64,000 nt of DNA. It comes from Phytoseiulus persimilis (lineage: Eukaryota > Arthropoda > Arachnida > Mesostigmata > Phytoseiidae). Of the stretch, positions 1 to 10,000 are shown in pieces. The notes under the pieces are model-generated. The model was given only the letters and a program-made list of their open reading frames with translations. It made no database searches and was not told where the DNA came from. The DNA is taken from assembly GCA_037576195.1 (NCBI GenBank), contig CM075101.1, positions 32,798,001-32,862,000 of the forward strand, in the 5' to 3' direction. The translations under genes were made by a program, and so were the position numbers. Position 1 is the first letter of the stretch. Each line of letters opens with the position of its first letter.

Positions 1-2686
1 AGCTCCTATGTCTTAACAGGTCTTGACGGCAACCGGCGGCAGCAACTCGGAGACGTTCAGGCAAAAACGTTATGAGTCCTCCAAGGGAAGGAAATTATCC
101 AGGGTGGATTCCCACTCGTGTACGTGGAGAAATACCGTGGCGAAGTCTTGCTAATGGATGAAGTCGGACTGACAAGAAGGAGGCTAAGAACGGGGCCGCT
201 GTAACGGAGCTCTGAATCACCTCTGAGGTCGACAGAAGCTAATATCATTGGCCGAGGTGATGCTCCCCGAACCACTAAAAATCATCTGGCGAATTTCCGC
301 ATCGAAGACACGAGACCTAAGTCTGTGCAACATGGTCATGCGAGATTAACAAGACTACGCTACTCGAGCCTCCTGTCTCATAAATTATCCCACAGGCCCT
401 CTGATCTTCAGCGCTGGACATTCATGGTACCTGTCCATTCCGTTGCGGTTTCTTGCTGGGTCGTTGAAGGCAGATTCTCGCCAAAGCGTCGTTCATCTCC
501 TTCATTTTCGGGGCAAACTTCGTCATTGAGCTGGCAATCCGAGCATTGTGGCAGTCAAGATGCCAGGTGGATTTGGGCGTCCTCATCCGTGGACGACTTG
601 CTCATGTCAGGGGCGAGCGAGGGGGAGCACTAATCGAGATAGGGTGAACTACCGGTCTCGAGGAGCTCCCAAGCAACATTCCGTCCGGCTAAAACAAATC
701 GGAATCACTCGCATGGGCGTGTCAGACCGGACTTGAACGGTTTGCCAATAGTCAACGATGGTACGTCTCGAACACCTCAAGAGCTCCTGTGACCGCCGGG
801 GATCGATCTTTATGGTCACGACCAACCCCCCTGCTATCCCCAAGCTTTCGGTTTTTGTGAGCCACTTAGATGGGCGCCTAGACACTCAGAAAACAAAGCG
901 ATCCGTTAGAACGGAGCCGGAAGGAGGGAGCTACCTGGACTGAGTCCCAGTCTGCGGCTGTCAGAGGACGGTCACAGAGACAGTATGCGACAGCTTGAAC
1001 CCATGTCTTGTTAATTTTTCGCCCGAAAGTTTTTCCGAGAGTTCTGCGAGTCTATAGAGGTAAAAACTCCCCGGTTGAAGTCCTCATCTAGCAGAGGAGC
1101 AACGCCCCCAGTACAGGAGTTCCATCCTGTAGTGGAAGCAGAACAACCCAGGTTTGGCAACATACAAAAGATCACACCTATAACGCACAAGGCACCCAAG
1201 CGCGAAGGGTAAAAACTGGACGAACACATTCTCAACCGTATTCAGAGCTGCGTTTGCGGGCTCTGCTGCGGTTACAACGAGTAGCAGAATTTCCTCGACG
1301 AGTGACGAACTCAAGTTTCCCTTCTGTGTTCCAGTTACGTTGACGCTAACCTTGATCGACCTCTCGAAACTCGTTCCAGCAAATGGCCATCTCGTTCCGA
1401 GCGCACTCAGACGCACTGCTCTTATTGGACATAAATTATTGAAAGTGGGGAACGAGGATTGGCTGAGTATTGGTATCGATTTTTGATCAGAAAGTTTCCG
1501 TCGAGGGTCGAAGAGTTGAAGACTGCGCGGAATCCGTCTGCTGGTCTAGCTAGCCAGTAGACCGCCCGGCGAGTTCCTCCGCCGAGGACGTCGGGGAGCA
1601 GACAGTGAACGACTCGGTCACTTTTGGCTGGTTGTCTTTCACAAAAACTTTGCTGTAATATGAGGGTGGAAGGGTATTTTCACAGCGGAAATTGAAGTGA
1701 TCACGAACTCAGCCAGAGGGTGCGCTCATTAACCACCAGGACTGCCCCACTTGCCTGACTTGGCTGACGTCGTTCGTGGAGCAGCGTGGACACCATATCG
1801 GGCTCCCGTTCTGGGAGAATTTGCATGCGTCCGTTTGTCGGGGGACTGCGCTCTGGGAGGGATACGAGGAGGAGGACATCCAGCATAACGCAGATGTCAA
1901 CAATGCCCACACGTTTCCAGTTCTATACGACTCCTTCCCGGTGGCTTCCCATAGTTCAGATCGAATTCAGTTCCTCACGTACGGCCTGGAGGGGTTGAAA
2001 CTCTCAGCTCGGCCCGGAATGGAACCGCCATGGAGCTCAATCATTGCAAACCTAGAGAGAAGGAAGGTGATCTGTTTGAATAGATGAATGAGAAGTCATT
2101 GTTCGGAGCTTGATCACTCGAGTCCAACAATGGGAGCCAAGGGACTCGGAAAGCGAACAAAGTTTCACTCACCGACTGGGTCGGACTCCACGGGCTCCGA
2201 AAATCTAGGACCCATGAGCAGTGTTTCGGTCCCTGGGGTCGTTCTCGGCGTTCGCGGAGGCATCGCCTGACATTTGATGGGAGGAGGGGGCTGGAATCCT
2301 CACGGAAGACTCAATAAATCCGATCCTGACCAGGTTCGAGTCTAAGTAAAGCAATCGTAGCGACCTTGGGGCGTCAGCGGTGGAAGTGAGAGAGAAATAG
2401 AAGAGTAGGAAGGAGCGAGAATCCGATGAAACCAAATATCTCTTGAATAACGACTCATCGGAGTCGGAGCGATCTAACGTCGACAGTGGATTGAGTTATC
2501 GAAAATCTCCAACTGGGCGGGAAGGCTAAAGAGAAGCGATTGATTGAAATATCACAAAAATGCGAGAATCGTCTTGTCGAGGGCGTGCAGACGGAAGAGG
2601 GAAAGAATGATGTCCTCACGTTACACGACATATATCGGTGAAATTCCTCTTTGCGGCGTTTACGACCGCGTTCAGGCCAGGGATAG
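1..2686. other. No gene recognised
   Basis: Short overlapping frames occur on both strands and none has a recognisable domain. No repeat or structured element is seen. Confidence 0.5.
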
Positions 2687-3014
2687 ACATGTATTTCCGT
2701 ATTACGGCGTCATGGAGAATTCAACCCGTAATCCCGCATCACGGAAAATGATCCCGCCCAGATTCACACACCAGATGTCCTTGATGTAGCGATATTTATT
2801 GTGTTTCCCATGGCGAGCCGTGAGTACCGGATTTCAGATGCCCGAATATCCCAGCGGAGTTATTTTGAATGATTCGTGCATGAAACGCCATCCATGTTTC
2901 ATGTAATTTCTTCCCCGTTATTGCGCACTTCAGAAAATTCGTGATTCCGTATGACGGGTTTCATTTTCCGTAGCGCCGTAATACGGCGGGATTCCGTAAT
3001 CCGGGAATACATGT
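2687..3014. repeat. Imperfect inverted repeat rich in CCGTAAT/ATTACGG words
   Basis: ACATGTATTTCCG at 2687 returns inverted as CGGGAATACATGT ending at 3014. CACGGAAAATGA near 2740-2752 returns inverted as TCATTTTCCGTA at 2961. Between and within the arms, words such as CCGTATTACGG, CCGTAATACGG and ATTCCGTAATCC recur. This could be a small fold-back element or the remains of one. It lies about 220 bp outside the long-TIR transposon and shares no obvious sequence with it. Confidence 0.55.
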
Positions 3015-3235
3015 TTGGCCAGGGATCACTGTTCGACCCTCCGGTCGTTTCCCCGGTTCCCGATCGCGGGGTCTCTTCAGGGGCGTCGGCCGGCGCGGCT
3101 TGGAGTTGGTGCAATCCGAAAATTCGATGATTCGCTAACTATGAAAACCAGAACACGAATGAAGAGCTGATGAGTCACAGTGCGCTCCTTGTGATGAGTC
3201 TGACTTTCAGGGGGCTGATCAATTGAGCTCAGAAG

Positions 3236-3525
3236 GGGTGTGCACCTGCTGTCCCACGCCGATTTTGATGATACATAGATGGGTATGTGGGGTGCCTCGA
3301 GGTTAGCATAGAGGCGTATGGGACTTTTCCCTATACGGCCCTCGGGCCTCAAAACATGAAGATGAAATTCGTAAAATAATCACAATAATAATCATCATCA
3401 CATCCCTCAGCCCCGATTTTAAGTTACATTCTCATGCTTTCTTGGCCTCGGAACGGGCGAGGATCGAAAGTAAGATAATCGATACATTTTCGGCTGTGTA
3501 CGTCATGTCGAAGAACGTCATTCGG
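3236..3525 (+). repeat. Left arm of the long inverted repeat
   Basis: This arm pairs with 4429-4700. The best-conserved core is 3255-3450, with scattered similarity continuing inward through ATAATCGATACATT to about 3525. Confidence 0.8.
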
Positions 3526-3860
3526 GAAAAATAGCCCCGATCTAGTATTCACCCAGCCACAGCCTGAAGAACGGAACGGATGATATGACGTGGATCCAGA
3601 GTACAATAGCTTCATGGATGGAGTCAGTGAATAGAGGATTAATCTCAGGGAACCTGTATGAAGCCGACATTTTAGATGACGGCTTCTCATAAGCGGAGGC
3701 CCCGCTGGTTGTCTTGACATACATCGCATGCGACGATTCTAGCTCTGCCGAATCCACTTGAGCTTCCGAGTTTCTTTCCGCTGATGTCGCGTTCGGACCT
3801 GGTGTGCGCAAGTCTTCAGCTGGGTCGTCAACCGTTTGCCTTTCTGCATCTTGCAGATGC

Positions 3861-4312
3861 GTGCTCTACGTGGATTCTTGGGGCGGTCATACATATTCGC
3901 AGTCGGATGAGTTGTATATCTTCCCCTTTGGCGCAACGAGTCTGATCCAGCCCCTGGACATCTACTGCTTCACGCAGCGGAAGTACTTCGCCAAACGATT
4001 GAAGGCACGATGCACCTACTATGACTACCGCGTGGATCGGCGAAACGACGTTTTGAAACTGCCTTCCCTGATCTAGAACCAGTTTCAGCACCTCATCTTC
4101 CGCCCGATGTGGCTCTGCGGCTGGCGTGGAGCGGGCTTTCTGGTGCCAGCAACACGATTCCCAAGACTATCGGAGAAGCTATTCTCGTTGCTGAACCACG
4201 CTCCAGTTCCGGATGCTCAATTTTCCCGTTCATCGAATGCGTTCATTGTGAGCGGCTCCCCTGCGTGAAATGTTCCTTCGCGGATTATCGTTCCCATTCA
4301 GGTTTTGCTTGA
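3861..4312 (+). pseudogene. DDE superfamily transposase fragment, broken by a stop and a frameshift
   Basis: This is the C-terminal part of a cut-and-paste transposase. The frame from 3861 gives LYVDSWGGHT (a DDE-fold strand with the second acidic residue), then GATSLIQPLDIYCFTQRKYF. That matches the signature [T]TSLIQPLDVYFFRQWK of a DDE endonuclease family common in ticks, molluscs and nematodes. It is followed by RRNDVLKLPSLI. A TAG at 4074-4076 interrupts exactly where the family continues HNQ; similarity resumes at once (NQFQHLIFRPM) and runs to about 4225. The next conserved element, a Cys cluster of the form C-x2-C-x4-C-x2-C preceded by FIE, lies in another frame at 4229-4312. At least one nonsense mutation and one frameshift therefore separate it from an active gene. 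The N-terminal DNA-binding half is not recognisable in 3530-3860. The element sits inside its own inverted repeats. Confidence 0.75.
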
Positions 4313-4428
4313 TCCGGAACTTTCACCGACTCCAGTCATAAAGCTACTTTAGCTCAACCTCATGTCATCGGTTCCGTTTTCCAGGTTGGACCCAAGTGAA
4401 TACTAAATCGACACTCCACTCTCTTCCT

Positions 4429-4700
4429 CCAAATGACGCTCCCCACCGTGACACGTGCGGGCGGGAATGTATCGATTATCACACCCGTTTCGAGACCGAA
4501 AAAGCATGACAATGTCACGTTAGAGCGGGGCTAAGGGATGTGATGATCACGATGATTTTACGGATTTCATCTTCATTTTTTGAGGCCCCATGGCCGTATG
4601 GGGGAAAGTCTCATTCGCCTTTATGCTAGTCTCGGGGCATCTATTATAGCCATCTATGAATAATCAAAGTCGGCGTGGGACAGTGAGTTGACACTCTTTG
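4429..4700 (-). repeat. Right arm of the long inverted repeat
   Basis: This is the reverse-complement partner of 3236-3525. The outer end reads GGGACAGTGAGTTGACACTC on the plus strand. It has short indels relative to the left arm. Confidence 0.8.
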
Positions 4701-5265
4701 TCAGTTTCGTTTTCGCGGGAAGTACTCTACATTCGAACCGTCTCTGAGAGACTCGCGTGGGAGGAACGCTATTGGAGAGAGATTCGAATTGCGGGGAAGA
4801 CTCTCGCTCTCCTGTTTCCACTGATTGCCCCGTAGGGCTATGCGACTTCGATGGCTGCGGGCAGAACTCTTACAAGTTAATGGCACAACCTCATGGAGGG
4901 GTCTTGGGTCGTGACCCCAATCGTCGGGAATTTTTCTAAGGACTTCCTAGGGAACGTGTCGTCAAGAGTTTCTCTCTACGCCTCCTTTGCCCTTCAAAAG
5001 CAGTTTTCAACGAGGGGAGAGAGAAACCTCCAACGACAGATTTCTTGGGGATTCCATAGGAAAGAACCCTACCACATGGGCCTCGAGCCTGAATCCCACC
5101 ATGAGGTGGTGCAGTACCCTTGTTAAAGCACGGTTTGGCCAAATCGAACATTTGTCCTCCGAAGTGTTGGCATTTACGAGTAGTGACTCCCAGGGTGGCG
5201 ATGAATCTACCATAGAGGGGTGAACTCGTTTAAGACTGTCGAGTGACCTGAGAGGCATAGCAACA

Positions 5266-5278
5266 CCCCCCCCCCCCC
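5266..5278. repeat. Poly-C tract (13 C)
   Basis: A run of thirteen C is followed by TCCCC. It lies in a region without a recognised gene and is a likely site of length error or polymorphism. Confidence 0.9.
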
Positions 5279-5347
5279 TCCCCACGAGCGGGTTCGACTT
5301 TTCAGGGTGATTTTCCGGGTTCGGAATTCTCGAGCCCGTTTTGTTTC

Positions 5348-5409
5348 GACCGTAATTCGGTACTTCGTTGGGATTGTTGACCGTAACTCGGTACTTTCTC
5401 CGGATTCTT
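5348..5409. repeat. Two-copy 31-bp tandem repeat
   Basis: GACCGTAATTCGGTACTT at 5348 is repeated as GACCGTAACTCGGTACTT at 5379. The period is exactly 31 bp and the second half of each unit is more diverged. No function is evident. Confidence 0.7.
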
Positions 5410-6320
5410 GCAAGAATCAGAGAGCATCTGAATATGGCGGATTTATTCGAGGCTCTGTCGAAAATGAGAAAACCGGTCATTCGTCAGGAAACGGAGTCGG
5501 ATTATCGTGTGGTCCTGAGGAATGGCGAGCAGTCTTCGCCATTGAGCCGTTCTGGAGGGCCCCGACGATTGTAGAATTTTGTTTTCGGGCGATTCGTTCC
5601 GTAATCTCCAACAAGTTGGATATCGACGATCTCTTCTTTGGGAGTTACCCCGGATGTTCCAAAGTGCCGGGTTTCGGAGTTTTTAGGTCGATCCGACGAT
5701 TTTCACTTCTTCAACGAAAATCAGCGACTCCGTACCATCATTCGATTTTCTGCCCAGGATATCCGAAACACACCTGAAACCGTAGGAACGGTGCATTTCG
5801 CAGGCTTCACAAGATGATTCGATTCAGTGGACCTTGTCGAATGATCGGTACCTCCAGGCGCATCGGACGCGAGCAAGTGAGCTCCAATTCGATGAAGTTA
5901 GGCGTTTTCCGGACCAATTCGAGGAGGTTCTCAAAAAAAGAGGACGAACTCCGCAGCGGCCCCCTGAGGGCGAATTCCATGATCCACTCGAACTGAAGAC
6001 GAGCCACAATGACTTTCTTGGAATTCTCTCTCAATCCGATTTCGGAGGAAATCTCAAGGAGCGTCGATGTTATGGCCATGGACCACCCATCTTGCATCAG
6101 TCGACTCTGACGTCAGAAAACGAGGGCTTATCGGAAGAATGTAACGCTTCCTGGATCCTTTTTGCGAGCGAAACCGTTTGGGAATCGGATTGATGCAGGG
6201 TCGCAGAACGCAGAAGCCCCCATGCGTAACGGCGCAATTATGATAATGTCCAAACCGTCAAGTAGCAAGATAGAAACCCTGTGGCGGCAAGGGACGGTTA
6301 CCCAACCCCCAATGTAACGA

Positions 6321-7097
6321 ATGAGTCTCGTGCAGTCCAACTCAGATGAGCCATCCTCAGGAAAGACCAAGAAAATATCATCGATTAGGTTACTCTCATT
6401 CTTCTCACAGCCATATCGGTTTCAAAAAGGAATATTTCTGGTCGCTGGTCGCCACCAGGTTTTTCACGGTGGCGGATTATTCCATTTGATTGGATATGGG
6501 ACCGGTTCCTCTGGCTTGAGATTGGAGCTGATGTTGTCATGGCTCGTGCACAACAAGCGGAGAGTGGAACGAGTCGTGGATGAATGGACCTACGAATTCG
6601 AGGGAAAATGGCTTCGTCTAGGGAATTATTTCCCGGAATCAAGAACACAAGACACGTTTGAGGCAACTCAGTACATATATATTAGTTTCGAAGGCAAACA
6701 CATATATTCAGATTGCGGACGAAATTTTCGACGAGCTAAACCGCCATCAGGATTCATGGTACGGAGTCGTTCTCACGACCATATCAAATCAATCCAAGGA
6801 AGTTTCCGAATCGCGTCGGGACGAGGTCTGGGAGCGGGTCGTGTATGCGGAGGTTGGGAATCACGCGCGAGACTGTTTCGGACACCTCCTGTTCCCAGCG
6901 GATCGAGGACGACCTTTCCGGCATTCCTAGCCCAGCTGCCCGGAAGTCCGAATTTTGCTGTTGCGCGGCCGATGATTGTACGAACATTGGATCACTCGAT
7001 TGTTGCGATAGGAGCAGTTTTGCAAACATACCAGGTACTCAGCTGCATTCAGTCTTCTTGCCGGAGCTGGGACGAGCTAGTTGCCGCCAGGAAGTGA
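6321..7097 (+). CDS. Long open frame of unknown nature (258 codons)
   Basis: This is one of the two longest open frames in the window. An ATG at 6321 starts it. The translation is unremarkable: no domain, signal or repeat, rich in Arg, Gly and Ser. A second frame is open within it (6658-6930), and no splice signals stand out. The length makes it worth listing, but it could be chance. Confidence 0.2.
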   Translation: MSLVQSNSDEPSSGKTKKISSIRLLSFFSQPYRFQKGIFLVAGRHQVFHGGGLFHLIGYGTGSSGLRLELMLSWLVHNKRRVERVVDEWTYEFEGKWLRLGNYFPESRTQDTFEATQYIYISFEGKHIYSDCGRNFRRAKPPSGFMVRSRSHDHIKSIQGSFRIASGRGLGAGRVCGGWESRARLFRTPPVPSGSRTTFPAFLAQLPGSPNFAVARPMIVRTLDHSIVAIGAVLQTYQVLSCIQSSCRSWDELVAARK

Positions 7098-10000
7098 GTT
7101 TCTCCAGCGTTGGAGATGAACACGAACGCTGCGCCGTGAACACACGAGCGGTGCCCGCGAGGGAAAGCTTTTAGGGAGCGCAGCCATGAATTTCTGCTCC
7201 AGGAGCTAGAGGCTCTCAGCTTCGGAGTCGGACACGCGGGTCGAAAGCAGAGAACGGTGGTCGGATGTAAATGCCGTAGTGTCTGTTGGTGTGTTCCGTT
7301 ATTATTACTCCTCCTCTATCAAAGAAACCATGCTTTGTCTTGTGGCGAAATGGATCGCAATTTATCAAGCCTCTACGGTCGGCTATGAGTCAGGCATGTT
7401 GGCACAGTAAGCTATCTATCAAATCGCTGATTCCCTTGTGACTAGACACTTCTAGTTTGGTGATCCTTCAGGCCAACCAATGCAGTTTTTCTTCGAGCCC
7501 GCGATGAGAGCCACCCCCAAACTCGAGCGTCAACCGCCGGACTCAATAACCGATGGGGGAACCTTGCGCCCGAGCGGGAAGGAGCCGGGGCGTCGACACT
7601 CAATCGAGGTTGAAAACACCCTGAGGAAAACGGATCGGGCTGATAGAAAGCGAAGAAAGGCGTGAGCAGAAGCCCTGTCACCACTGACGCGAAGCCCGAA
7701 ACTAGTGAGCGCTCGACCGGCACCGCTGGAGGTGGAAATTTTCACAATGAAGATTCAATGCTACATCGCGGCTCGCTTGTTTCGTTGTTTGATGTCGTCG
7801 AACTTTTCTCCCCCCTCGTCCTTTTATCTCCATGTTTTTCCCCCGACTGCGGTTTACGCTCCCACACTGCGAAGAAGCCACACCCGCTAGCAGCAAACGT
7901 CCAAACTCCACGGAGGCCCAATTTCGCGAGCCTTGTCAATCGGGCTTTGTTTGAAAGAAGCGATCCGTGCGATTCGTTCCTAGTATCAGCCGTTGTCCAT
8001 CGTGATATCAGGATCCACAGATTCTGTTCGAGCACTTTCCCTCACAGATTCTCTCCTGCTGGATCGAGGCGGACTGGGACCAGAGCTATTTCTCCAAGGC
8101 CCACTTAAAGCCGGCATACTATTGCCTGTAGCTCTGCAAACACTCGGTCGGCGATATAGGCCGCGTAGAAGGGTTGACCGCTCCCCGCCCGGCCTCTCAT
8201 GTGGACCATGCATACGGCTAAAATGGAAGCAGTGGCGAGTGATCCCCAATAGCATGAAAATGCGAGCAGCTTTTGAGGGATTTCGTTAGAAGAGGGTTGC
8301 GGAAGGGTCAGATTCGGACGGTGCACGAGAGAGTAGCCCGTCGGGAGACCAGTTGCCCAACGGTGAATGTGAGCTCCGAATCTTGTTTCTGGTCCTGTGG
8401 CGGAGAATTCGCTGCGCCCTCTCAGTCCTCGATACGTTTCCTCGATTTGCTCGGAGCAGAACCACCTCTTAATGAAAGGCCATACACATTTGCTTCCTGC
8501 TTCTGCTGTTGCTTCTCGAAAATATGCGTACCAGAAGCTCGTGGGCTCATGGAATATTCTCTAACCTCTTCTGTATCTTTGCCATAGGGAGCCTGAAACG
8601 TGCAAGCTCTCGATCCTGCGGCCCAAGGACCAAAAAATCGGACAGTAAGCCTCGCAACCACTGCTTTCCTGACGTATTTAGCGTGGGAATTCGAGTGCTG
8701 TGGCTCGTATGCAAGAATAACGATTTCGGGAAGCCGACGAGCCTTTCCGAAGGCTCCGATGACGACGTGTCCGATCCTGGTTGGGAGTGGACTGGAATGG
8801 AATGGGATCGAAGCGCCGAGGAACTATTCCAAGGTTTGTGGACGGATGTGAATGAAGGAGAGGAAAGATAAGGCGACGCACGTTGAGTTTGGTCGTTCTC
8901 TCTCCCATGGGCTGTTTGTCGTTGCGGGAGGCCGTCGTGGGTTACACTGCAAAGGGTCACTGACACTGATAATGATAAGAAAATGCGCTACTCGTGCGGA
9001 GCACCTCAACGGGGAGAAGAGAGCAGAAGAGCTGAAATCGCCGCTATCTACACAATGGCGGGCTTATCACGCGAGAATACCGAAATGAGGAGGAACTCGC
9101 AGATAGAATCCATCAAGTGGGTTGTTCTTCAACTGGGAGAGAATTTCTTCCCGCGTATTGGCATTGTACTCACTTGTATTCTAGATGTACTCACAACGGG
9201 ATAATCGTGTCGAAACAGAACGACTAGCTCCAGAATCCCGGATGAGGGAGTCCGGGAAGAGAGCGAGCATCAGAACCTAGATCTAGACAAAGTCCCACTT
9301 TGGAGGACTAATAATCATGTAAATTGATCCGAGAGAACAAACACTCGATTGGACACTAATGAGCGTCTCTCTAGTCGGGTCTTCGTTCTCGCACTCTCGC
9401 TCGCGTCTGAAGTGTCTTGTTGAGTTAGGGCGTCTGCATCTCCGAGTCGCAACCAATGGCGATGAGCCACTCATTACGAAACCCGCTTCTACTAGACACG
9501 CCGAAACCCTCCCAGGAAACCTTCATACCTCGATGAATCTTCAGTCCAGCTCAAAAGTCAGTGTGAACCTCTCCATGACAAAAGAGAGGAACTATAGTAG
9601 CACCTGCTGGGCTCAAAAATGGCCAATCGATTTTATGATGCCCAGTCAGTGCATTCCCAAATACGATCTCAGAGATGATCAAACACTGACATTTTTCGCT
9701 TCTAGAAGGGAACGAGCCGACTCTCAGCTTCCCGTTGGCAATACGAATACCTCGTCGAGTCCGCTGAGAGATAATTTCAGGTTGAGCCAGTGGTGAGCGA
9801 AGCGCTGAAAACTGATAGAAACGCACACTACCTGAACGGATGAAAGGCAGGGATCCAATCCGTTTTTCTCTTGCGCGGAGAAAATTGAATTCTTGGTTGT
9901 CGCTCTCCGGCAGTCGAGGAAAAAACCTTTCCTCAGTTTATCGGTACGCTTCACTCTACGACCTTACTTCGAGCGCGCCTTCGCATACTTCCATAGCGGT

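Larger units (their letters stand above)
3236..4700. mobile_element. DNA transposon with long terminal inverted repeats, decayed
   Basis: Sequence from about 3236-3525 reappears as its reverse complement at about 4429-4700. Shared landmarks, read inward, are CTGTCCCACGCCGA, CATAGATGG, a block around CCTCAAAA-ATGAAGATGAAAT-CGTAAAAT, ATCACATCCCT-AGCCCCG, CATTCTCATGCTTT, and ATAATCGATACATT. The arms are diverged by substitutions and small indels, so the copy is old. Between them lies a broken DDE transposase on the plus strand. The outer ends fade gradually, so no target duplication could be fixed and boundaries are good to perhaps 20 bp. The superfamily is likely IS630/Tc1/mariner-related from the transposase, but arms this long are unusual for that group. 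Confidence 0.82.
4701..6320. other. No gene recognised between transposon and 6.3 kb
   Basis: This holds the poly-C tract and the 31-bp tandem pair. Two frames of about 156 codons (5007-5480 minus, 5307-5777 plus) overlap antiparallel and neither has a domain. Confidence 0.5.

Noticed and set aside
8509..8966. Plus-strand acidic tail frame and opposite minus-strand Ser-rich frame
   Set aside because: Both strands are open and neither has consistent splice sites; the apparent intron would be only 37 nt.
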